From positions 17,658-81,657 of the forward strand of contig NZ_JAKZAL010000023.1 of the NCBI RefSeq assembly GCF_022538115.1: 64,000 nucleotides of DNA, given 5' to 3'. Every line of letters begins with the position of its first letter. The first letter of the stretch is position 1. Positions 54,202 through 61,630 of this stretch are shown piece after piece. Origin of the DNA: Cognataquiflexum rubidum (GTDB lineage Bacteria; Bacteroidota; Bacteroidia; Cytophagales; Cyclobacteriaceae). A model generated the notes under the pieces. It was given only the letters and a program-made list of their open reading frames with translations. It ran no database searches and was not told the DNA's origin. The translations under genes and the position numbers were made by a program.

Positions 54202-55275
54202 CTATTTTGCCCAGGCTTTTTTCAAAAATTCCAACCAATTGCCGGACATGACTTTTTCGGTGTCCTGAGCAGAATATCCTCTTTTTGAGAGTAAGCCGAA
54301 TAAGGTTTGTAAGTCAGCAATAGTTTCTAAGTCATAGGGACATTGTTCTTTGCCAAATGCCCCATCCAAGTCAGATCCTATCCCGATATGATTTGCATTG
54401 CCGGCAAGCTGGCAGATGTGGTCCATGTGGTCAATCATTTTTTCCAGATTGCAGCCCATTTCTTTTGGATTGGATTTTCCCCTGACCCAATTTGGTACCA
54501 TCATCCAGGCATCCAAGGCGCCGCCGATGACTGCACCTCTTTCTATCAAGACCTTGATCTGTTCATCGGAAAATTGTCTGTTATGATTTACTAATGCGCG
54601 GCAATTGTTATGACTTGCCCAAACGTGTCCATTGAAATGGTCCAATGCCTCCCAAAAACTGTCATCACAAAGGTGTGTGGCATCGAGAATAATATTCAAC
54701 CGCTCCATTTCTTTGAGCAGTTCCCTGCCGTTTTTTTCTAATCCACCGTTAGCATCCGTGCCATTTGCGTATCTGCCCGGGCCGTAATGTGCCGGACCCA
54801 AAGCCCGAAGGCCCGATTCATATGCTTTTTCCAGATAATTGACTTTTACGATGGAATCAGCACCTTCCAAAGAAAGAATGTAACCGATGGGTTTGGTACT
54901 CCAGGGAAGCTCGTGGAGCCATAGCTGCATGTGCTTCTCGAGACTTTCAAGGTCTGTGATTTGGGTCATTTCTCCCGCATCCTCCATGGCTTTGTACCAT
55001 GCCAACTGCCCTTGGGTCTGTGCCCAAGCCTGTTCGGGAGAGTGCCAACCCGGCAAAGGATTGTCTTTTGCCACGTACCTTGCAATCTGAGTAGCCACGA
55101 CCAACCCGATATTTCCCTTTCGGAGTTCAGGAAGTGAAACCACTGCGTTTCCCCGATCGGGTTTATCTTTCAAACCTTTCTCCCGTGAATTGATCTCCGA
55201 TAAAGATTTTGTCAGGTCCCTGTTCCATTCCAGGGCATTCATACTCAGATCGAGGTGGGCGTCTATGGTGAACAT
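54202..55275 (-). CDS. Membrane dipeptidase, peptidase M19 family
   Basis: 357 residues with no signal peptide, so probably cytoplasmic. The metal-ligand motif at the start is FTIDAHLDLSMNA (HxD), with the bridging Glu in LSLEGADSI (near 131) and later His residues in LDATHLCDDSFWEAL and WASHNNCRALVNHNRQ, and HIGIGSDLDGAFG near the C-terminus. M19 enzymes hydrolyse dipeptides, often with a D-residue at the C-terminal position. It is the last gene of a leftward set with RidA and a GntP permease, separated from RidA by the repeat element at 55290-55595. Confidence 0.93.
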   Translation of the reverse strand: MFTIDAHLDLSMNALEWNRDLTKSLSEINSREKGLKDKPDRGNAVVSLPELRKGNIGLVVATQIARYVAKDNPLPGWHSPEQAWAQTQGQLAWYKAMEDAGEMTQITDLESLEKHMQLWLHELPWSTKPIGYILSLEGADSIVKVNYLEKAYESGLRALGPAHYGPGRYANGTDANGGLEKNGRELLKEMERLNIILDATHLCDDSFWEALDHFNGHVWASHNNCRALVNHNRQFSDEQIKVLIERGAVIGGALDAWMMVPNWVRGKSNPKEMGCNLEKMIDHMDHICQLAGNANHIGIGSDLDGAFGKEQCPYDLETIADLQTLFGLLSKRGYSAQDTEKVMSGNWLEFLKKAWAK

Positions 55276-55289
55276 TTTTTTTAATTAAA

Positions 55290-55595
55290 TTGAAATACAA
55301 TGGAAATACAGTAGAAATAAGGTAGAAATATTATTGAAATACAATGGAAATAAGGTGGAAATATTATTGAAATAAGGTAGAAAAATTATTGAAATACAGT
55401 AGAAATATGATAGAAATAAATTGAAATAGGTTTGGGTCTTGAGGTTTGATTATTACAAAATCATTTTTTCGAATCTAAAGTAGTATTGAATTTCAATGAG
55501 CCAAAAACTTCAAATAGCGTTTGAATATGGACCTATATCCATTTATATCAACCTTATATCGCGAAGCCTATATCAACTTTATATCAATTTATATC
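55290..55595. repeat. 11-bp repeat element, copy 1
   Basis: Left array: twelve consecutive 11-bp units fitting TNGAAATANNN with no phase slip (55290-55421; one unit has GAAAAA), then a truncated unit to 55430. Core of about 103 bp (55431-55533) containing TTTTTTCGAATCTAAAGT. Right array: six TATATC repeats starting at 55534, 55544, 55555, 55569, 55580 and 55590, steps 10-14 bp, the long step being caused by an inserted GCGAAGC (55561-55567). The reverse complement of the right unit is TTGATATAAGG, one base from the left unit TTGAAATAAGG, so the arms are an imperfect inverted repeat. It fills the ridA-dipeptidase gap. Confidence 0.9.
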
Positions 55596-55602
55596 CTTAA
55601 AA

Positions 55603-56067
55603 TTACTCCAATTCAAAAAGTGCCTCAATCTCCACAGGAATATTATCCGGCAAAGAACCAAATCCTACTGCACTTCTTACTCCGATTCCATTTTCTGTTC
55701 CCCACACAGATGCAAACAATTCGCTGCAGCCGTTGATGACATAAGGATGTCTTTCAAATTCAGGGGTACAGTTGACCATTCCCAATACTTTGATGACGCG
55801 TTTGACTTTATTGAGTGAACCGATATTGGCTTTGATGGTGGCCAACATGGCAAGTCCGACTTGTCTTGCAGCCAATTTCCCCGCATCCATGTCCATGTCT
55901 TTGCCTACACGGCCGATGATAAGGGTTCCGTCTTCTTGGACTGTTCCGTGTCCGGAGAGATAAAGGTATTTTCCATCAATCAAGCACGGTTTATAAACGC
56001 CAAGTGGCTTTGGTGGGGGAGGCAATGTCAGGCCGAGGGCCTCAAAATTTTCTTCAGCAGTTTTCAT
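55603..56067 (-). CDS. RidA family protein (YjgF/YER057c/UK114)
   Basis: 154 residues, longer than the 128 of canonical RidA, as in the subgroup with an LPPPPKPLGVY start. Features: YLYLSGHGTVQEDG, then KLAARQVGLAMLATIKANIGSLNKVKRVIKVLGMVN, and the end RSAVGFGSLPDNIPVEIEALFELE, in which the conserved Arg (GVRSAVG) matches the deaminase Arg of RidA. Canonical RidA hydrolyses reactive imines and enamines made by PLP enzymes; whether this subgroup does is not certain. Both flanks are filled by the 11-bp repeat elements, and a heptad run starts 5 bp upstream of its ATG. Confidence 0.92.
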   Translation of the reverse strand: MKTAEENFEALGLTLPPPPKPLGVYKPCLIDGKYLYLSGHGTVQEDGTLIIGRVGKDMDMDAGKLAARQVGLAMLATIKANIGSLNKVKRVIKVLGMVNCTPEFERHPYVINGCSELFASVWGTENGIGVRSAVGFGSLPDNIPVEIEALFELE

Positions 56068-56071
56068 GAAA

Positions 56072-56106
56072 TTAGATTTGAGATTTGAGACAGGAGATTT
56101 GAGATT
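56072..56106. repeat. TGAGATT heptad run
   Basis: Five in-phase 7-bp units related to TGAGATT (TTAGATT, TGAGATT, TGAGACA, GGAGATT, TGAGATT), lying between the ridA start (56067) and the first 11-bp array (56110). Confidence 0.85.
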
Positions 56107-56109
56107 CGA

Positions 56110-56240
56110 TTGAAGTATGATAGAAATAAGGTGGAAATATTATTGAAATAAAGTTGAAATAAGGTAGAAATAAGGTAGAAATAAGGTAGAAATAAATTGA
56201 AATAGGTTAAGTCTTTAGGCTAGAACCAAATCCAACATTT
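56110..56240. repeat. 11-bp repeat element, partial copy
   Basis: Eight 11-bp units of the TNGAAATANNN family (56110-56197) and a truncated ninth to 56206, three of them identical (TAGAAATAAGG), then about 34 bp resembling the start of the core (AGTCTTTAGGCTAGAACC). No right array follows; the next full copy starts at once, so this is a truncated or nested copy. Confidence 0.85.
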
Positions 56241-56603
56241 ATTGAAATCATAAGTGGAAATACTATAGAAATAAAGTTGAAATAAGGTAGAAATAAATTG
56301 AAATAGGATTGGGCCTTGACGTTTGATTACGATCAATCTTTTTTTCGAATCTAAAGTTTTATGAACTGAAATTTTTATAAGCCAAAATCTTCAAATAGCA
56401 TTTGATTCAGGACCTATATCAACTTTTTATCAACCCTATATCGCGTAGCATATTTCCACTTTATATCAGTTAAATATCGCGAAGCCAATATCCATGAATA
56501 TCAATTTTATATCCATTTATATCAACCATATATCGCGAAGCATATATCAATTAAATATCGCGAAGCCAATATCCATAAATATCATTTTTGAATGCATATA
56601 TCA
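56241..56603. repeat. 11-bp repeat element, copy 2
   Basis: Left array of about five units (56241-56307, one 13-bp unit), core 56308-56413 sharing TTTCGAATCTAAAGT, CTTCAAATAGC and GGACCTATATC with copy 1, and a longer right array of TATATC/AATATC/TATTTC repeats to 56603. The right array contains GCGAAGC at 56479-56485, 56535-56541 and 56560-56566 and GCGTAGC at 56443-56449. The last TATATCA overlaps the stop codon of the GntP gene (56601-56603). Confidence 0.9.
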
Positions 56604-57914
56604 AATAAACATATCTAAGATCAAAACCCCTCCCAATCCAACTACCGCCACGATTGTTTCCATCAGTGACCAGGATTTGATGGTGTCTTTGACGCTGACA
56701 TTAAAATATTCTTTGTACAGCCAAAATCCTGCATCATTAAAATGAGAGAACATCAAACTTCCTGCGCCGATTGCCAATACCAATAAATTTGGATCTACAT
56801 TTCCGCCACTGACCATGGGCGCTATGATGCCTGCGGTAGTCAGTCCTGCGACTGTCGCCGAACCCACGCAAACCCGGATGATGGCAGTGATCGACCATGC
56901 CAAAATCAGCGGATGGACATCCCATCCCTGAAGTGAATCCGCAATAGTCTGACTGACCCCAGAGTCCATCAATACCTGCTTCAATGCACCTGCCCCTGCA
57001 ATGATCAACAAAATCATCGCAACATCCTTGGCTGCCACCACATAGATATCCATCAACTGAGGGATTTTAAATTTCATTTTTACACCCAAAGTGAATGTTG
57101 CAATCAACAAGGAGAGTAACATGACCATTCCCGGATCGCCTACAAATTTGAAATACGGGAATAGGACGTGGTCAGGTGACATCTGTAGGCTGACTATCGT
57201 AGTGCCTACCAATAGGAAAACAGGGAAAAGCGCTGAAAAGAAACTGTTGAAGGTGCCCGGCAAATCCGCTTCTTCTCTTTGTTTGGCCTGAAAGGTTTGT
57301 AAAGGTTTTGAATCAATACCCTTCAAAAACTTAGCGAAGAGAGGGCCGGCGATGATAATCGTTGGAATAACCACGATCAGCCCATAAGCCAAAGTCAGCC
57401 CCATATTGGCTCCAAACTGAGCAACCAACGCTGCAGGCGATGGATGAGGAGGCAAAAATCCGTGGGTAACTGAAAGCGCTGCCAGCATCGGAATGCCAAC
57501 ATAGACCGCGGGGAGTTTGTACCTATAGGAAACTGAAAAGACCAAAGGAACGAGCAAAACAAAACCGACATTGTAGAATAAAGGAATTCCAACCACCAAG
57601 CCTGTGACCATCATGGCCCAAGTCACGTTTTTTACCCCAAAGATAGACATCAGCGTATCGGCGATTCTTTGGGCCGCACCGCTTTCAGCTACCAATTTGC
57701 CCAACATGGCACCCATCACGATGACGATGACCAAGTCTCCGAGCAATCCGCCAATTCCTTTTTGAATTGATCCTGCGATTTGTTCAGGTGGAATTCCCAA
57801 TAAGAAACCTGCCAGAATAGAAGAAATCAAAAAAGCCAAAAACGGATTCAGCTTCAGCCAAGTGATCAATAGGATCAGAACCAAGATGCTGACGAAAACA
57901 AATAAAATGGTCAT
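56601..57914 (-). CDS. GntP family permease (gluconate:H+ symporter type)
   Basis: 437 residues with about 12-14 predicted helices, the length and pattern of GntP/GntT. The family signature region LVAQFGANMGLTLAYGLIV follows HGFLPPHPSPAALV (HxxxPPHPxP is characteristic), and a second half contains IRVCVGSATVAGLTTAGII and SHFNDAGFWLYKEYF (HxNDxGFW). It imports gluconate or another small hydroxy or amino acid anion with protons. With RidA and an M19 dipeptidase downstream, uptake of an amino-acid-like compound is as likely as gluconate. First gene of the leftward set. Confidence 0.93.
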   Translation of the reverse strand: MTILFVFVSILVLILLITWLKLNPFLAFLISSILAGFLLGIPPEQIAGSIQKGIGGLLGDLVIVIVMGAMLGKLVAESGAAQRIADTLMSIFGVKNVTWAMMVTGLVVGIPLFYNVGFVLLVPLVFSVSYRYKLPAVYVGIPMLAALSVTHGFLPPHPSPAALVAQFGANMGLTLAYGLIVVIPTIIIAGPLFAKFLKGIDSKPLQTFQAKQREEADLPGTFNSFFSALFPVFLLVGTTIVSLQMSPDHVLFPYFKFVGDPGMVMLLSLLIATFTLGVKMKFKIPQLMDIYVVAAKDVAMILLIIAGAGALKQVLMDSGVSQTIADSLQGWDVHPLILAWSITAIIRVCVGSATVAGLTTAGIIAPMVSGGNVDPNLLVLAIGAGSLMFSHFNDAGFWLYKEYFNVSVKDTIKSWSLMETIVAVVGLGGVLILDMFI

Positions 57915-58010
57915 AGGTTGCGGTTGGGTTTGACCAACAAGTTAAAAAATTAATCGAAATAGGCGCTTTTGAAGGACTTCATAATTTTACAGAAGGCAAA
58001 TATTCAGGAT

Positions 58011-60338
58011 TTATTTCTTCAGGAGCTTCAATACATATTTCTTATCGTTAGTCATCAGCTCGATGAGGTACATTCCGGGACTGAGTTTTTCAAGCAATTC
58101 TTCCTTCATAGCTTCGGAAAAATTATCAAAATAGAGTGAGTGGCCTTTTAAATCAGAGACTCCAATTTGCACCTCGTCTTGGTTGGTTCCTTCCGGAAAC
58201 CTGAAATGGATTTGGCCATATTCATAGGGATTTGGCCAGACCATTACCTTTTGGGAATGGTTCTCTGGATTCCCTTCGGTTCTAAATACTTTGCTGAAAG
58301 AGCTTTTTCCATCAAAATCCCTCTGTTCGATTTGAAAGTAAGTTTGGGCATTGCTCATTTTTTCGAAATATGAAAACCGGTATTCCTGGATTTGATCACT
58401 GTCTCCTTTGGAGTCAACCTCTCCTATGATTTCAAAATTGTCAATGCCATCCATTGAGCGATGGACGATAAACCGTTCGTTATTTGACTCCTTGGCGGTG
58501 GTCCAATAAACGTCAATGTTTTGTCTGTTCCATTTTGCCGATACCTCAAGCCAGGTTACAGGCAAAACTGAAAGTACCCGAAAACTACCGACAGTAAATG
58601 GATTTCCGTTGATTTGGCCATAATCCAATTCCCTTCTTGCCCAAAGCAATGTCGGATCCAATCCGGGCAAATGATTCCCACTAGATGCGTTTCCATTTCC
58701 TGTGATTCTCAGGTCGTCCACATCATCCACCACGAGATTTTCAGCCGAAATTCTCATTTCAATAGGACTTGTGCTGGGGCTCATTCCCGAAAATTCAAAA
58801 TAGCTGTTCAGTTGATAGAGAATCGGGGTTCCATCCAAATCATCATACATCGGGTCATCATTGCTCCCGGGAATTTCTATAAAGCGGACGGAAATATTTC
58901 CACCCGGAGAATTGCCCAAAAGCTGCACTTTTCTGATTCCACCTTGATACAGGTCTTCGAAAGGGAAAGTGGCATTGGCTGCGTTCAGCGTTGCCGGGAT
59001 TTGGTTATAAAATAATTGATTCAGGTTTAGCCATTTTCCACCTTCATAAGTCAAAGTTCCGCCTCCCACAGTATTCACGTACAAGTCAAAGCCCGTGAAA
59101 TCTACTTGCCCGTTTTTCATGATGAAGTTGGTTTTGGCTCTAACATCTGAGTAGAAAAGCAGACTGCCGGAGGGTTTATTGATTTCCAATTGCTGTAAAT
59201 CCAAATCAAAACCGACGACTTGTTGAATTCCTGTTCCTTGAAATCTCAGGAAAGTGGGTGCTTCTACTATATTTCCGCCTGTAAGCCTTGCAAAGTCCCC
59301 GTTCAAAAAGAGAGAATCAGTCAATAGCTTGTTGGAGGCATTTTCAAACAGGATGTTGTTGTAGGTTTTGGGATTTCCTGAAGTTGCAAAAGTAGTCCTG
59401 ACCAAAAGTTGGTTTCCTGAATTGGAACGGTAATACACATTTCCCTCAAAGCGGAATTCGGCAACATCCATGGTAGGATCGTTTCCAAAAAGCACCAAGT
59501 TTGCTCCGGGTTTTACCTGAAACAAGCCCGCAGTGATGGATGCAGATCTTCTGATGATTTGATCCAATGGAGCAGAACAGTTGGAAATGAAGGTTGCACC
59601 GGGTTCTATTACAAAGTCACCATAAGGCCCCGTTCCATTGAATGCAATTTGGTTATTAAATGAAAAAGTAGAACAGGCAGGAATACCCATTGTATTGACT
59701 GTCTGGACAACAGTCCCGCTTTGGACTATAAATGCATTGGCCTTGAAACCGGAATTCACAGTCAAAGTTTCTCCGGGATTTGGATTGAAAACCACCACAT
59801 ACCTGCTGTTTGAATTTTGGGCACTCCAAGATGCCCGATCCACAACTGTTCTGGAGGTACCTTTGAAGACTATTTTGCCTGTTTCCGGATAAATCCAATC
59901 AGTCAATAAACTTGACCCATTATTTAAAATAAAATCAGACCCTGATTTTTCCATCGCCCTCAATGCGCCATAAACCTGCAATTCAAAAGTCTGCAGGTTC
60001 AGTTTTCGACCAGGCGTGGCTGCGCTGTACAGATAAACGTTTTTTGCTTCTTCATTGCCTATCAGCCTGATTTCATGCCCCTGCTCGATGAATATGTTGT
60101 TGTTGAGATTGGGTTTTGAAGATGAAGAAATCCATGTTCCCCCATTCCAAATCTGCCAAACTGCAGGATTGTTGTAATTTCCGGAAGCTATACTTTTGTA
60201 ATCATTGATTTCGTGGATGATTTGCCCCTGTGCGAGGATAGGATTTACAAATATGAAAAAACAGATTACAAGATTATTCCCATAAATTCGTGGAGAATTT
60301 AAAAAGGCAAAGACGGAAAAACGTTTGCAAAAAGCCAT
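58011..60338 (-). CDS. T9SS-secreted G8/adhesin-like surface protein
   Basis: 775 residues. A signal peptide with a long n-region ends near 38 (FVNPILAQG/Q). The opening YKSIASGNYNNPAVWQIWNGGTWI and NNIFIEQGHEIRL is the pattern of beta-helical G8-like or pectin-lyase-like domains with repeated strands to about 560. The next segment (about 585-690, LPVTWLEVSAKWNRQNIDVYWTTAKESNNERFIVHRSMDG) is a fibronectin-like domain common before T9SS sorting domains. The C-terminus (VWPNPYEYGQIHFRF ... YVLKLLKK) is a type A T9SS signal. Likely secreted and surface-bound; no enzyme motif recognised. It is divergent from the Lnb-like gene by only 24 bp. Confidence 0.88.
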   Translation of the reverse strand: MAFCKRFSVFAFLNSPRIYGNNLVICFFIFVNPILAQGQIIHEINDYKSIASGNYNNPAVWQIWNGGTWISSSSKPNLNNNIFIEQGHEIRLIGNEEAKNVYLYSAATPGRKLNLQTFELQVYGALRAMEKSGSDFILNNGSSLLTDWIYPETGKIVFKGTSRTVVDRASWSAQNSNSRYVVVFNPNPGETLTVNSGFKANAFIVQSGTVVQTVNTMGIPACSTFSFNNQIAFNGTGPYGDFVIEPGATFISNCSAPLDQIIRRSASITAGLFQVKPGANLVLFGNDPTMDVAEFRFEGNVYYRSNSGNQLLVRTTFATSGNPKTYNNILFENASNKLLTDSLFLNGDFARLTGGNIVEAPTFLRFQGTGIQQVVGFDLDLQQLEINKPSGSLLFYSDVRAKTNFIMKNGQVDFTGFDLYVNTVGGGTLTYEGGKWLNLNQLFYNQIPATLNAANATFPFEDLYQGGIRKVQLLGNSPGGNISVRFIEIPGSNDDPMYDDLDGTPILYQLNSYFEFSGMSPSTSPIEMRISAENLVVDDVDDLRITGNGNASSGNHLPGLDPTLLWARRELDYGQINGNPFTVGSFRVLSVLPVTWLEVSAKWNRQNIDVYWTTAKESNNERFIVHRSMDGIDNFEIIGEVDSKGDSDQIQEYRFSYFEKMSNAQTYFQIEQRDFDGKSSFSKVFRTEGNPENHSQKVMVWPNPYEYGQIHFRFPEGTNQDEVQIGVSDLKGHSLYFDNFSEAMKEELLEKLSPGMYLIELMTNDKKYVLKLLKK

Positions 60339-60362
60339 ATTTGAAAAAGTTTTGACCTATCC

Positions 60363-61568
60363 ATGAAATTTAGTTTTATGCCTGCTCAATTGAAAAAATT
60401 CTTGCTTACTTATTCGTTTATTTATTCGACTATTTTTTTTGCCTCGGCACAGGATTACCAAATCAGCCTTTTGACTTGTGATCCGGGGGACCAGCTTTAC
60501 TCTGCTTTTGGGCACAGTGCGATCCGGGTTTTGGAGAGACAAACCGGTCAGGATCTGGTGTTCAACTATGGGACTTTTGATTTTAATACACCTTATTTTT
60601 ATGTCAAATTCACCCAAAGGACTTTGGATTATATGCTGAGCGTGTCGACATATGAGCGGTTTATTGCAGAATATAATTACCACCAAAGAGATGTCAGGGA
60701 GCAGGTTTTGGACCTCAGCCCCGAACAGATCGAAAGACTCGTCGATTTTCTCCAGATCAATTATCGGCCGCAAAACAGGTTTTATCGCTACGATTTTTTC
60801 TATGACAATTGTGCCACGAGGATTAGAGATGTAATGGACAGGGTTTTGGGAAAACAACTCGACTGGAATGAGGAACAAAACCCCGAACGCAAAACCTTCC
60901 GAAACCTGATCGATGAATATGTGTATCCTTTGCCTTGGGCGGATTTTGGGATTGACTTGGCCTTGGGGTCAGTGATCGATGTAAATGCTTCTGAAAGGGA
61001 AAAACAGTTCCTGCCGGATTATATGGAAGCGGCTTTTGGGAAAGCCTTGATTGTCGGTGACGGTCCAACAAGGTCTTTGGTCAAAGAAAACAAAGTGATC
61101 TTAGAGTTTCCCGAAAGGCAATCCCAAATGGACTTGTTCAACCCATATATCCTATGGTGGGTTTTTGCAATTCTTGTGATGGCTTTGACCTATTTTGGCT
61201 TCAAAAAGAAGAGGCTTTTCATCGGATTTGATATTGGTTTCTTTACTGTTTTAGGTTTATTGGGATTGCTGATTACCATGCTTTGGTTCTTCACTTTCCA
61301 TTCCCAGACCAAATACAACTGGAATATCCTTTGGGCTTTTCCGGGACATTTGATTTTGGCCATCATGCTTTTGAGAAAATCCATTCCGGCATGGGTGAAG
61401 AAATACCTGCTTTTTGCACTGATTTCAGCAAATATCGGGTTGGTGTTTTGGATCTTTGGATGGCAGTCATTTCATCCGAGCATTGTGCCTTTGCTTTTGG
61501 TTCTGATTCTCCGGACCAATTTCTTGTATTATAATCTGGAAAAATTCAGGCTGAATCCGAAAGGATAA
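60363..61568 (+). CDS. Lnb/DUF4105 periplasmic-domain membrane protein
   Basis: 401 residues. Signal peptide ends near 30 (FFASA/QD). The DUF4105 (Lnb N-terminal periplasmic) domain spans about 32-180: LLTCDPGDQLYSAFGHSAIRV with the conserved GHSxIR, TFDFNTPYF, and YDFFYDNCATRIRD with the conserved DNCxTR, which together suggest a papain-like His/Cys pair. Five helices follow (about 262-280, 284-302, 305-324, 331-348, 352-398). In the Lnb context the name comes from a bacterial N-acyltransferase for lipoproteins; Bacteroidota members may act in lipoprotein processing, but this one is not proven. uvrB lies 62 bp downstream on the same strand. Confidence 0.88.
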   Translation: MKFSFMPAQLKKFLLTYSFIYSTIFFASAQDYQISLLTCDPGDQLYSAFGHSAIRVLERQTGQDLVFNYGTFDFNTPYFYVKFTQRTLDYMLSVSTYERFIAEYNYHQRDVREQVLDLSPEQIERLVDFLQINYRPQNRFYRYDFFYDNCATRIRDVMDRVLGKQLDWNEEQNPERKTFRNLIDEYVYPLPWADFGIDLALGSVIDVNASEREKQFLPDYMEAAFGKALIVGDGPTRSLVKENKVILEFPERQSQMDLFNPYILWWVFAILVMALTYFGFKKKRLFIGFDIGFFTVLGLLGLLITMLWFFTFHSQTKYNWNILWAFPGHLILAIMLLRKSIPAWVKKYLLFALISANIGLVFWIFGWQSFHPSIVPLLLVLILRTNFLYYNLEKFRLNPKG

Positions 61569-61630
61569 AATTTCAGTAATCAAAACTATTTGCTACCTGA
61601 AACTTGTTATCCCCTTTCAATTGAGATCAC

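Noticed and set aside
55422..55533. Promoter inside the repeat-element core
   Set aside because: A 7-of-8 match to TAnnTTTG (minus strand TACTTTAG) in copy 1 is not kept in copy 2, so I do not claim it.
55290..56603. CRISPR array
   Set aside because: Units are 11 bp and contiguous, without spacers of uniform length, and no cas gene is present.
55521..56745. Short ORFs crossing the TATATC arrays (for example 56494-56745 and 55521-55736)
   Set aside because: The translations are simple I/Y/S/N-rich repeats produced by the array and run into the antisense of real genes; the repeat period is not a multiple of three.
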